A stretch of DNA of 64,000 bases, taken from positions 851,161 to 915,160 of the forward strand of contig JAKSZT010054583.1 in assembly GCA_026826555.1 (NCBI GenBank). The letters run 5' to 3'. Both the position numbers and the translations under genes were made by a program. Below are positions 24,506 through 34,879 of the stretch, piece after piece; positions within the stretch are counted from its first letter, which is position 1; each line of letters begins with the position of its first letter. The notes beneath the pieces are model-generated. The model was not told the origin of the DNA and did no database searches. It saw only the letters and a program-made list of their open reading frames with translations. The DNA is from Tolypeutes matacus (lineage: Eukaryota; Chordata; Mammalia; Cingulata; Chlamyphoridae).

Positions 24506-24897
24506 TTTTTTTTTTTTAAAGATGTACTTATTTATTTCAGCCTGCTTTTCCTCACCCTCCATTGTTTGTGCTTGCTGTCTGCTCTCTGTGTCTGTTTGTT
24601 GTGTGCTCTCTGTGTCTGCTCAACTTCTTTTAGGAGGCACCAGGTACTGAACCCGGGACCTCCCATATAGGAGGAAGGCACCCAATAGCTTGAGCCGCAT
24701 CTCTCTGCTTGTTGTGTCTTTCATTGTGTCTCTTCGTTGTGCCTCCTCATTGCGTCATCTCATTGCAACATCTTGTTGCATCATCCCATCGCATCAGCTC
24801 ACTGTCTTGCTCATCTTCCTTAGGAGGCACTGGGAACAAAACCTGGGACTTCCTATGTGAGAGGCAGGCACCCAACTGCTTGAGCCACATCCACTTC
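24506..24897 (-). mobile_element. DAS-type SINE, dimeric, antisense
   Basis: Poly(A) appears as T's at 24506-24517. Two tRNA-like units (about 24630-24705 and 24820-24897) each contain a reversed B-box region such as 'ctgaacccgggacc' and the reversed A-box region 'cttgagccacat'. The middle holds several degenerate 'gttgcatcatct' repeats. Flanking 10-mers tggtgggtac (24496-24505) and tggtggttac (24898-24907) match at nine of ten positions, a good target-site duplication. Confidence 0.85.
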
Positions 24898-25384
24898 TGG
24901 TGGTTACCTTTTAAAGTGGGATAGAAGTGCAATGAACACTCTGAACTGACTTTTCCATAGAGGAAGAGTTGCTTGAATTTTAAAGGCTGGATTTTTTCAC
25001 ATTTTTTCTAGGGAATGTTAAAAAACTTTTTAAACTTCTTCAAACCTAATAAAAAAGAAACTTTCATGCCACAAAGCAATATGTAACTCCCCGACCCCCC
25101 TTTATTTTTAGGTATAGTAAACTAAAATGACTGAATTATTGTATCTATCAGAGTAATGTAGTTATATCTACAGAATCTGGGGAACCAAGACCTTTTCCAT
25201 CAGTGCTTATTTTTGTTGTACCAATGTCAGAATCGCAACTTTAGAAAACTGGCACTCATTTTAAATTAAATTGAAATAATTTAATTTGCAAATTTAAAAT
25301 GTAGCTCTTATAAATAGTTGAAAAGCATTAGTGGCTTTTTGGTAATATGAATAGTAAATTAACCCAGTAGTTGACAGTGACCAT

Positions 25385-26390
25385 CCAGTTAAATTCAACA
25401 CAGATTTCCTGAGTGCATTCTAGGTGCAAGGCATTGTGCTAGCACAGCAGGGGATTCGCAGGTAAATGAGATAGGAGCTTGGCCATCCAGGGCCTTAAAA
25501 CTTAAAAGTCATTATAGTAAGACAAAGTGCTACTGGTGGTTAGGGAAGGAAGAGAAATTGTGACAAAGGGGGCCACACACACACACAAAAAAAAAAAACA
25601 AGAAAAAAAAACTTCATGAAGAATGTATGATCCAAGTTGTTCTTTGAGCATTGAGTAGTACAGACTGGGGTGTGGTTTTCTGGGTATGAAGCAATACATA
25701 AGAATCTGAGGAATTTAGAGTATGTTAATCTGATATAGTAGAATGCAAGAGACTTTGGGAAAGGCAAGAGGAGTGAGTAAAAGATGACCTTCAAACATTT
25801 TTTGAGAGAGAAGTGGCAAGAAATCAGGTCTGTGTTTGGCTGAAAGTAGGTACCATTACTATGAGCAAGGTAGGGCAGGGAATTTCCAAACTAGTTTTTA
25901 GGAGTAGAACCATTTTATTTTTCCAAATGAAATAAGAAGCCTCAATATATGAAAGAGTTGCCAGGCTGGAATTGGGGAGTTGAGGAGGTAGGTGGAGTGC
26001 CATGTGCCCCAAAGGGACCCCGAGCCTCCTTCAGGTGGGACTGGGAACGGATGCATTGTAAGGTAAGAGCTACTGAGATTACGAGAAAATCCCAACATCT
26101 TGGCAGTGAGAAATGAGAAGAGAGGCAGGAAGGTGGCTTGGGAAGGGTGGCTGTGAGAGGAAGCCAAGTGAAAGCATCATGACTGGGCGACTGATTTCAA
26201 AGCAGGGTCTTAAGGAGAGAAAGGAGTGAAAGAGATTGCTGTTGTTACAGGTTGCAGCAGTTGGGACTTCCATTAACGGAGATAGGTAATACTGGAGGCA
26301 GAAGAACAGGTCTTTAGGAAGAGATGAGGAATTAGGTTTGAGACCTGAGTTCAAGGGGTTTGTAGAACAGTGGGTTCCAAAAATTCAACA
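25385..26390 (-). repeat. L2 LINE, antisense
   Basis: Starts with the reversed L2 3' end ('gtgcaaggcattgtgctag' near 25423) and continues through reversed body wording: 'agatgaccttcaaacat', 'ggaggcagaagaacagg' near 26293, 'tgaggaattaggtttgagacc'. This is the longest antisense L2 in the window, with an A-rich tract near 25576-25610. Confidence 0.55.
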
Positions 26391-28080
26391 AAGACTGACA
26401 GCTCGGCTCAGTCATTTGTATGTGCTAAAAATCTGATTGTCCAAAATCATGTTGGTACACTCTAGGTATAAGGGAAGATATGTGTTTGGATTTATTATTC
26501 CTTTTCTTAAAAAAAAAAAAAAAAAAAAGATTAAACGGGAGCTTTGTTAACTTGACTTTTTACACCAACCTTTCAAAATAACTTCGAGAAAGTGCTTGAA
26601 GAGAATATTGAGACCTGGCAAACTATCCAGGCTGATGTAAGAAATTTTCAAGTATGTTTTCATGCACAAGTTAAAAATGTGCAGCTTAGAGAGTAGTTGA
26701 AATTCCATATGCCTCTTTTGGCCAACACAGTAATGCAGCTTGCAGAAATATAAATGAACATCCAGAAATTGGAAGCATGCCTTTGTCTCATATCTGGCCT
26801 GTATTTAAGCCTTCCTACATCCTACAACCTTTCAATTAGCCATTCCTGCTACAAATGCTATAGAAGCATTTAGCTGGGGCTAACTTCCTCTTGTCTAAAC
26901 AGAATCTGATTCCACAGCTAAATAGATACAGTGTTTTTAATAGCCTTTATGAACAGACTCGTGCATCCTGAGATTCTATTATTTCAGGAAGCCGTTATGA
27001 ACAACAAGGCTCTAAATTGTGAATGCTTATTAGACACCATAAATCATTTCACCTTGCAATGAACATCAATTAAATGTACTTCACGTGACACAATGCATGG
27101 TACAGATTGATTCTAGAGACCTGAGACAGCACAAATCTGCATCACCTACATTCAGGAGTAGAGAAAAAAATACCCATTAAATTAACATCAGTTTAAGAAA
27201 AATGAAAATTTCTAGAACAATTACAGGTCTACTGTTTTGACTGAAGAAAAAAAAATGACCTTTGTTCCAGGAGATGTGACTTGAACAATGCTATTCTGCA
27301 TGAAATTGAGAAATTGCCAATGTCCCCAAACTGACAGATAGTGTACGTGAGATCTTAGTTCTGCTTCATTAGGCCTTTGTGAATGAGTGGTAAATTTTCC
27401 CTATTTATACATTTTCTGTCAGGAGATCATAAACATAGCCTGCCTAGCACATGTTTTTACTGCTGCCTTTTTATTTATATATTAGTTGTGGCTTTGACAG
27501 AGAGTTTATTCCCAGATTGGATACATATCATCCTTTTCAAATATTTATATATCTATTAGAAATAGGTAAAAGTACAAACTCTCTACTTTTTATAATGTTG
27601 CACATTAAACATGCAATCTTTAAAAGCCATGGTTTTTTTAAATGAACAAAAAAATAAACATATTTTAACTGATTTCAAACTTTCTAGTGAAAAACTTTTA
27701 ACATGCTGGAAATTAAGTTTAATAAATACATTTCCTAAAGCAAACATTTTTCCTAATTCAACTTGAACAAAGCAAATCTGCAGGACAGTAAATTGTTCAC
27801 AGATGGATTCACATGAAATTTATTTTGGAAAAAAAAAAAGGTTAGATGCTTTCAGGTAAGCATCTTCTTAGAGCTTACCTGAAAGCAAGAAGATGGACAA
27901 ATAACTTGTTCGGGCCCTTTCAAAGTGTGACAATGCATTTTTTAAATATCCAAATGTGTGATGAGAAATTGTAAAGTATTTTGCAATTATTATGTTAGTA
28001 ATAATTATATAAAATACTTAAGGGCCACAAATTGATACATGGTAGATTAAAGATAGAGAGATAGGGTTATAGATTAGCTA
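26391..28080. other. Unique intronic DNA with a perfect hairpin
   Basis: Mostly non-repetitive. An A run lies at 26511-26528. The 26690-27400 part has a composition suggestive of conserved noncoding DNA, but this cannot be tested here. The inverted repeat at 27847-27887 is listed separately. Confidence 0.35.
27847..27887. repeat. Perfect 15-bp inverted repeat (hairpin) with 11-nt loop
   Basis: tgctttcaggtaagc (27847-27861) and its exact reverse complement gcttacctgaaagca (27873-27887) flank an 11-nt loop. A second, mutually exclusive pairing exists: atcttctt (27862-27869) with aagaagat (27887-27894). Confidence 0.9.
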
Positions 28081-28094
28081 GGTAGATAAATAGA

Positions 28095-28263
28095 GGATGG
28101 ATGGATGCATGCATGCATATGGATGCATGGATGGATACATGGATGGATGGATGGATGGATGGATGGATGGATGGATGGATGGATGGATGGATGGATAGAT
28201 GGGTGGGTGGTTGGATGGGTGGGTGGATGGATGGATGGATGGATGGATGGGTGGATGGATGGA
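28095..28263. repeat. (GGAT)n tetranucleotide microsatellite
   Basis: A long GGAT/ATGG array with interruptions (a 'gcatgcatgcat' patch near 28106 and GGGT variants near 28200-28225), followed by a short GA-rich run. Because the unit is four bases long, frames on both strands stay open across it and give spurious MDGW-type or HPSI-type peptides. Confidence 0.98.
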
Positions 28264-28899
28264 AAGAAAGAGAGAGAGACAAAGAGAGGTGTCATCTATA
28301 GTAACTGCCATTCTTACTCCCTTGCATTCTACCATGCTTTCTTTAGTGGAAAAGGGAGGAGTTACAGCTTGCTATAAAATGCATATTTAAGCTTAGGTGA
28401 CTAGATCCATAGCAATATGTCTGTCATGAGTATGACCCTTCATGCTACTGAACTAAGGGACTGTAAAATGGATTGTAAGGGTTCGGTGGAGTATCAGATT
28501 GTTCAATTTGGTTCCTTCCTGGACATGGTGTGTCTTCTGCTACTTCTGTTACTTTCTCAAGTACAGGTGTGCAGCCTCTCACGTTCACTGGGTGATATTC
28601 TGCAGAGTTTCTCTGTGTTATAAAGTGGGACTTTTTGCCTTGGACCTTGGATTTAGGAGGCTCTGGTCATTTGACTAGGGCTACGGCAGGACAGTCAGCT
28701 TGCTGATGCCAAACAACCAAATGACAAGCACAAAAACAACAGCAAATACAAACATTGAGGTGCATGAACCCAACCTCCCTGGAGAAAGAAAAAAAAAGAG
28801 GACTCCCCGACAACACCTCTGCGTGTATTCCCTAATGACAACTTAAGCCATCCAAGAATTTATTTGATATTTGTTTATATTAACCAGATTGTACCCATA

Positions 28900-29001
28900 T
28901 GAAATATTGGGGAACACAATTGCAGTGTTTCTTCCCTTATGTCTTACCTTTAAAAAAAAATCCTCTCCCCTTCAAAACCCAATTTAAATGCTACCTGCTA
29001 C

Positions 29002-29033
<32 letters not shown>

Positions 29034-29530
29034 CATAAGTGGCTTCTCCTCCAAAAATCCGTAATATTGTCTGTGCCTCTATTATTGACCTTTTAGCAGG
29101 TGCTTTGTATTTTATTTGAGCATATGTCTGTCTTTATCCTCTAGAGCACTATCTCTTGCATATTTGCTCCCCTCCTCCACCCAACCTCATGTCCCCTAAA
29201 TAAATGTTCAGTCCCATGATTTTCATGTTCACATTCAAAGTTCACCTCATGTTGTACTCCCAAGGGTTAGACTTTGATAATGGCACTAATTACATTTAGT
29301 CTTATATGACTATACAATGTCTGCCTCTTCTGCCACCCAGTAGTTTCGGGAGCCTTTTCAACTTGATTTTCAAATCTGTTCAGGATTACACACAAGGAAA
29401 TTAATTTCTATACCGAAAGGTCCTTGAGGAAAACAACCCACTTCATATATCATTTTCGTATCCCACAGAGTTGCAATACAGCACTTTGCACAAAATAGAT
29501 ATTCAGTGTTTGTGGAACTAAATTGTTAAG
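28900..29530 (+). repeat. L2 LINE 3' region with a 30-nt A tract
   Basis: Forward L2 pieces: 'aaacccaatttaaatgctacc' equivalent near 28975, 'gtctgtctttatcctctag' near 29126, then the 3' end 'ggtccttgaggaaaac' near 29420 and 'aaaatagatattcagtg' near 29490. A pure A run (29003-29032) interrupts it. Confidence 0.5.
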
Positions 29531-30155
29531 TCAGGAATACCTATAAAACTCAGGTGGAAACTCTTGACTGCTGATTATGCATTTCTTATGTATATTTCTC
29601 ATAGAAAGTTAATGTACCAGGAAGCCTTCATTAAGTATTCATTATGCTTTAACTCTAAAAAAGTATTGACATGGTTTAGAAGTCATTGATCATTAGTCAC
29701 AAGATGCTGCTAATCTCTCCACCCAAGAAAAATGAATGAAGCAACCCAGGTAAGAAATTGGTCATCACTTAGTCATTCCTTCAGAAGAATTCCTAGACTG
29801 TCTTTAAGGATATGCATGCAGTGGCACAGGAAGTGAGCCTCTGGGTAGATTCCAGTATCTTTCCTAGCCAACCTTGGCAAAATTCAGAAAGATTGATTAA
29901 AGTTAGACTTTGCCAAATCAAGTAAAAAATTTTGCCAAGAAAGAATTTATCACCAAAAAAAATTGATGACCACCATTACACGTTAGCAATTGTCAATTTT
30001 CTTCTGATAATGATCTTATGAAATAAGAATGTCACAATTACAAAAATGGAATCATGGTATTAGCAAAAGCAATTGGCTGGGTGTAAAAGGACTTTGGGTC
30101 TGTGGGGATGGACAGCAACCCCTGAGGTCACTTCTGGCATTAATAGGCGAAGCCA

Positions 30156-30420
30156 GGGAAATGGCTGTGGCTCAATTGGTTGGGCTCCCGTTTACCATAT
30201 GGGAGGCCCCGGGTTCAATTCTTGGGGCCCCCTGGTGAAGGCAAGCCGGCCCACATGGCGAGGTGAGTGAGCTGGTGCAACAAGATGACGCAACAAGATG
30301 ACGCAACAAGATGACCCAACAAAGGGAAACAAGCAGACACAGAAAAATGCACAGCCAATGGACACAGTGAGCACAAGCAGCAAGAGGGGGATAAATAAAT
30401 AAAAATAAATCTTTAAAAAT
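30156..30420 (+). mobile_element. DAS-type SINE, sense strand, with three 13-bp tandem repeats
   Basis: Starts gggaaatggctgtggctcaa (A-box region), has a B-box-like 'gggttcaattc' near 30212, and ends in an A-rich tail ('ataaataaataaaaataaat'). Positions 30277-30315 are three perfect copies of gcaacaagatgac. Flanks gcgaagcca (30147-30155) and gcaaagcca (30429-30437) differ by one base, supporting a target-site duplication. Confidence 0.85.
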
Positions 30421-30439
30421 ATATATATGCAAAGCCACA

Positions 30440-30985
30440 CCACTGCCAGATATGTATTCCTAAACAACGTCTATTGTATTGCCTTGTTCAAAAAGCTTCA
30501 GTAGCTCCCAGTTGCCTATAAAATTACAAAATCAGAGGTGATTAGCAAATGTTTTATGATTTTATTGCTATGATCAAACCGACCTTTTCCTCAAGCCATA
30601 TTGTCCAGTGCTCCCAAAATACACAAATGCCATACTGGATGATTGGCCAACTTCTGACTTTATTTTACACTTTGCTCATTCTATGCTCTCTGCCAAAAAT
30701 ATGTTCTTCTCCTCAAATATGCTTCCTGAATCCTACAGCCTTTCCTGAGCCTTCAGTTATAAGACTTTACTTCCACTAAGTTGTACTACTCCTAGTTCAT
30801 ATATCTTGTGATAGAGTTTTTCACATACTGCTTTATATTGGGTTATTCAGATTTTTTTTCTTCATTCTTATGTTATAGTCTACCTGCAGAAGGAGTCCTG
30901 TCTTAGACTTTTTGTATTCCTTCACGATATCAAGTACAATGCCTTCTTTATGGTGGGCATAAACTAATCTTTAAATAAACAAATG
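30440..30985 (+). repeat. L2 LINE 3' half
   Basis: Forward L2 in good order: 'cagtagctcccagttgcc' near 30499, 'caatgccttctttatgg', and a 3' end 'agaaggagtcctgtcttag' near 30889 followed by 'aataaacaaatgaatac'. Confidence 0.7.
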
Positions 30986-31227
30986 AATACCTACAGCACC
31001 TTATAGGGTACACTGTACACAAAAGATGTAAAGGAGAGTGGAGTGGTGTAAAGTGGAGTGATAATTCCATTTATATCTAGCATGGAACTCCTTTGATAAT
31101 TCAGATAAGAGAGTGTACTGTGATATATTTAAGTTTGGACAGAAATTGTAGGTGATGCATTCCCATTTGGTGGCAAAGTCAATTTTTGTTTCCTATTTCT
31201 GTTGAATTGATCATCAAAAGCAGCGGG

Positions 31228-31391
31228 ATACTTACCTGGCAGGGGCGATACCATGATCACAAAGGTGGTTTTCCCAGGGCGAGGCTTATCCATTGCACTC
31301 CAGATGTGCTGACCCCTGCGATTTCCCCAAATGTGGGAAACTCGACTGCATAATTTGTGGTAGTGGAGGACTGTGTTCACGCTCTCCCCTG
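31228..31391 (+). pseudogene. U1 snRNA full-length processed retrocopy
   Basis: Exactly 164 nt, the length of U1 snRNA, starting atacttacctggcagggg and keeping the 5' splice-site recognition sequence and the Sm site (aatttgtgg at 31352-31360). By memory of the vertebrate U1 consensus there are about seven substitutions, four of them CpG decays. It is followed by T and 27 A's (31393-31419), and is flanked by aaaagcagcggg (31216-31227) and aaaagcagctggg (31416-31428). The tail and duplication show L1-mediated retroposition. No upstream PSE was recognised, so it is probably not transcribed as U1. Confidence 0.93.
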
Positions 31392-31429
31392 TAAAAAAAA
31401 AAAAAAAAAAAAAAAAAAAGCAGCTGGGT

Positions 31430-34400
31430 TTAGATACAAACTCTGACAAGATGGAGAACAGCATACTTTCCCTCCAGGAGTTAAAGATCTTGTCTCAGTG
31501 AGATATGGATTACCCATTTCCATTCTAACAGGAGGTTCTGATCTAGCCAAACAGATGGGGAATTATAGGAGCTCCATTAAGCCAGAGAAGACACCACATT
31601 TCTAGGGCACAGAGCATAGCCAGAGCCTCTTGGCTTCCACCGTGAATCTATTAGGAAAGGTGAACTTGCATCCTCAGGCATACCGTGGCTGCTTTGTACT
31701 CCACAGTCGTGTCCAACCAGAGTAGTCAAGCCATTATATGCCAATGTAGTCTTGAATAAATATAGGCAAAATGCGTTCAACAGATGATACAATTGGCTTT
31801 CTTCAGAAATCCAGCTAAATGCCAAGAGAACCGGTTCGTTTCTAGGCTTTTGCTACACTGGCTTCCAGAAAAAAAAGAATGAGGCTGTCCTGTGTCCATG
31901 ACTTCTATAGAACAGAGGAGCCCAAGTGCAAGTGAAGAGAATGGCCACCTGTGCCTGCTCCCCATTTCCATTATCAGGCCTTTCAGGGGAGTCACACATT
32001 CATCCCGCAAAACCTGGGGTGCTGCCAGGACGGACACTGAATCAGAATACTTAGAAAATTATAAACACAATTAATATGCATTCTGAAATTATCATTGTCA
32101 TTTTTTTCTCGTGCTTTTTTCATAAATATTGTTACTTTCGTCCTCTGAATCAAAGACATAAGTATTTTGCTATAAACTAGAGCCTGCTAATCACCGGGCA
32201 GTTAGAAACCTGACTCATATATGAGAATTAGTAAATAAAAATAACCAAGTACTAACTTAACTATGTATCTCTTCAATTCACTTAAATGGTAAATTAATGC
32301 ATTACCCTTAGGAAAAGTGAAGACACCATGTGACAGTAAAGACATTATATGATAACCAGAGTCTGTTTGAAACCATTTGGGTTGAATTTCATTGTCGAAT
32401 CAGTGAATGAATTTTTCTAGTGTCTCTTGCCCTTTAAGAGAGTGAGTGTGAATGGACAACTGTCATACCTTGGATATACACTTCTTTCCCTTTAGGGGCA
32501 TGAGAGTGGCCTGAGATACAGAAAGGAATTGACTTTTTGTAAATTTTTTGTAAAGGTATAAATGTCCTACTTATGTGGCTTGTCCTCTGTGTTGTGGTGT
32601 TTGGGTGTCACCATAGAAGAGAAGGATATATTTCCATTATGATACCCAAGCATATCAATAAACAACGGAGCTCCTGGAGGAAAGTGTAGGAAGGCAACTT
32701 CAAGATCTCGTGTTAGGCAGTAGTTTCTTAAACTTTACACCCAAAGCATGAGCAATAAAAGAAAAAAATAGATGGGACCACAAAGACTTCTTTTAATAGT
32801 ACCACTATACATCAGAAAACTAAAGTTATTTTTCTTTTTTTCTAAAATTCTTTTCCTAAATAAAAATAAGAAAAGAAAAGGTATGAAGAGACATTATGTT
32901 TAAAAAGTTAGAAGTAGAAAGCTTGCGAATTAAAAGAAATATCACATTGCCCTCATTTCTTTACAATTAAATTTATATAACGACATTTGCAGACTGCTTT
33001 TGTGTTCCATCAGTTCTTCTTTAACCTGTCTCCTGCCTTTACCTTCTCCATCCTCATTGACTTTGTCTATGGCTAGATATGGACAATTGTAGAACTGTTT
33101 TCTCTCCCTGCCTTCAATTCATGTCTAAACTCACTGTGGCAGTAAAGAAGAGGGGAAGGATGTGAAGACTTTTAATTTTTCTGCCAAAAATGCTTATTTC
33201 TAGAATCTTACGCAGTGAAATTAAATATACCTTAAGTTATAATGTCCCTTGCATTTTCCCAAAATATATATACACAACTGTTTTTTAGTGTTTGTTTTTT
33301 TTTTTTAATACCCTTGGTTTCATTGCCATTATTAGTTCATTATCAGGGTATTGTTTGCCTCATTGTCCAGCACAACTGTCTGATAAATTCCTTAATTATT
33401 AAGTATCTGATAATACTATCCAAACTGCTTTAATTACACAGCCCATTCTGGACCTTGTTTTATTACATTTCATGCCAGAATGAACCTGGCCAGGATCTTT
33501 AATGAGGCCATATTAAATCTAGGCTAGCGGTTAAACTAGTGAGGCTGCCTGGATTCTCTGCCTATTGTGTAGCGAATCTCATCAGAAAAGCCCCAAACTT
33601 CATTAAAGCCTGCTGGATGGGGGCCCTCCTATATTGCCATTTACTTTAAGAGCTATCACTCAGGGGCAATTATTGGTGTGCTCTTGAGGATCCCTGTTAT
33701 ATTAAGGCAATTTCCTCACCTAGGTTCGGCGTTAATACCGCCATTATCTTCAACACGCATCCCCTGACGCTTAGGAAAGCAGAAGAAATTACAGATGGAT
33801 TAATCTCTAGTGCCTGTACCCCCAAAAAAAGAGAACCTTCCCCCAGAGGATGGAGAAGGGTATATTGAACTCAGTTAAGCTGTGTTCGATGTGATGAAAA
33901 TGAGCCCCTGTGCCTGCCCGAGTGGGACACATTAGATGGCCCTTTCTCAACTTGTCAATACCCCTTTTGGGCTTGCTTTCTCTTGACTCCAACTAGGCTT
34001 CTCTGAATCTTATGGCATATCTGAATAATTATGTTTGGGCTTTAGAAAAAAAAAAAAAAAACACCACTAAGCTACTCCACGTTGGAAGGCTGGACAAAGT
34101 AATCCATTTCCTATCAAAGAAGTAAAAGAAAAGGAGTCAAATGTTTTCACAGATCCTTTATAGTTCCAGTAGGTTTTCTTTTTTCCAGATGTGTCTGTGG
34201 ACCTCGCACCATGAACCATGTTGAGAAAAGCAGATCATAGAATAAGGACAAAGAATCCCACTATGCACAAAGGAGTAGGAAGAGAAGAGGCTGCAGCCAC
34301 TTGGCAGGTCATTCCGAGAGCACCCTGCTTTGCCTGATAAGGATACCTTTGACAGTGGCTGCTGCGGCTGCTGTCAGCAGCCCTGTGCTTGCTGCAGGGT

Positions 34401-34645
34401 TGCTGGGGTTTGGGAAAGGAATGATAAGGAGCACAATGAATACCTAACAAAGCTCCTTTGATGAATGCAGTCATTTGCATTGCAGCGCAAAATAGCTTTG
34501 CTCCTGATGGGAGAGTGACATACCTAACCACAAATTTTATTTGCATCTTTTCAATGACACCTAAGGGCAACAGTAGACAGGTTTAGGGTTTGTTGGGTAG
34601 GAGTTTCAATTCATTACATTATACCAGTCTATACAAAACATTGAT
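31430..34645. other. Unique intronic DNA, includes enhancer-like block at about 33470-33800
   Basis: No repeat was recognised except short T/A runs (33297-33307, 34046-34061). The block 33470-33800 has balanced composition and several CpGs ('ggttcggcgttaataccgcc' at 33723-33742), unusual in this CpG-poor window. It also has many ATTA cores, so it is a candidate conserved noncoding element. Confidence 0.3.
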
Positions 34646-34660
34646 CCAGAAAGTAATTTT

Positions 34661-34870
34661 TTTTTTTTGAAGTGCCGGGGACTAGGGAATGAACCTGGGA
34701 TTTGGTATGTGGGAAGCTGGCACTCAACCACTGAGCCACATCAGCTCCCCTGAGTTGGTTTTTTCGTTTGTTTTGCTTGTTGCTGTTTTTTCAGGAGGCA
34801 CCGGGAACTGAACCCAGGACCTCCCATGTGGAAAGCCAGCACTCAACTGTGTGAGCCATATCCATTCCCC
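34661..34870 (-). mobile_element. DAS-type SINE, compact dimer, antisense
   Basis: Two tRNA-like units (about 34671-34748 and 34795-34870), separated by a T/GTTTT-rich linker that represents an internal A-rich stretch, with a T run at 34657-34668 as the tail. Reversed B-box region 'ctgaacccaggacc' occurs near 34808. Flanks ccagaaagtaatttt (34646-34660) and ccagaaaacaatttt (from 34869) are a convincing duplication with two differences. Confidence 0.85.
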
Positions 34871-34879
34871 AGAAAACAA

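Noticed and set aside
28067..28377. Several overlapping frames encoding MDGW or HPSI repeats
   Set aside because: They are products of the GGAT tetranucleotide array, open in several frames on both strands.
31228..31391. Functional U1 snRNA gene
   Set aside because: The poly(A) tail, target-site duplication and lack of a recognised PSE show that it is a processed copy.
31129..31464. Minus-strand 111-codon frame
   Set aside because: It is antisense to the U1 snRNA retrocopy and its poly(A), which gives the Phe run.
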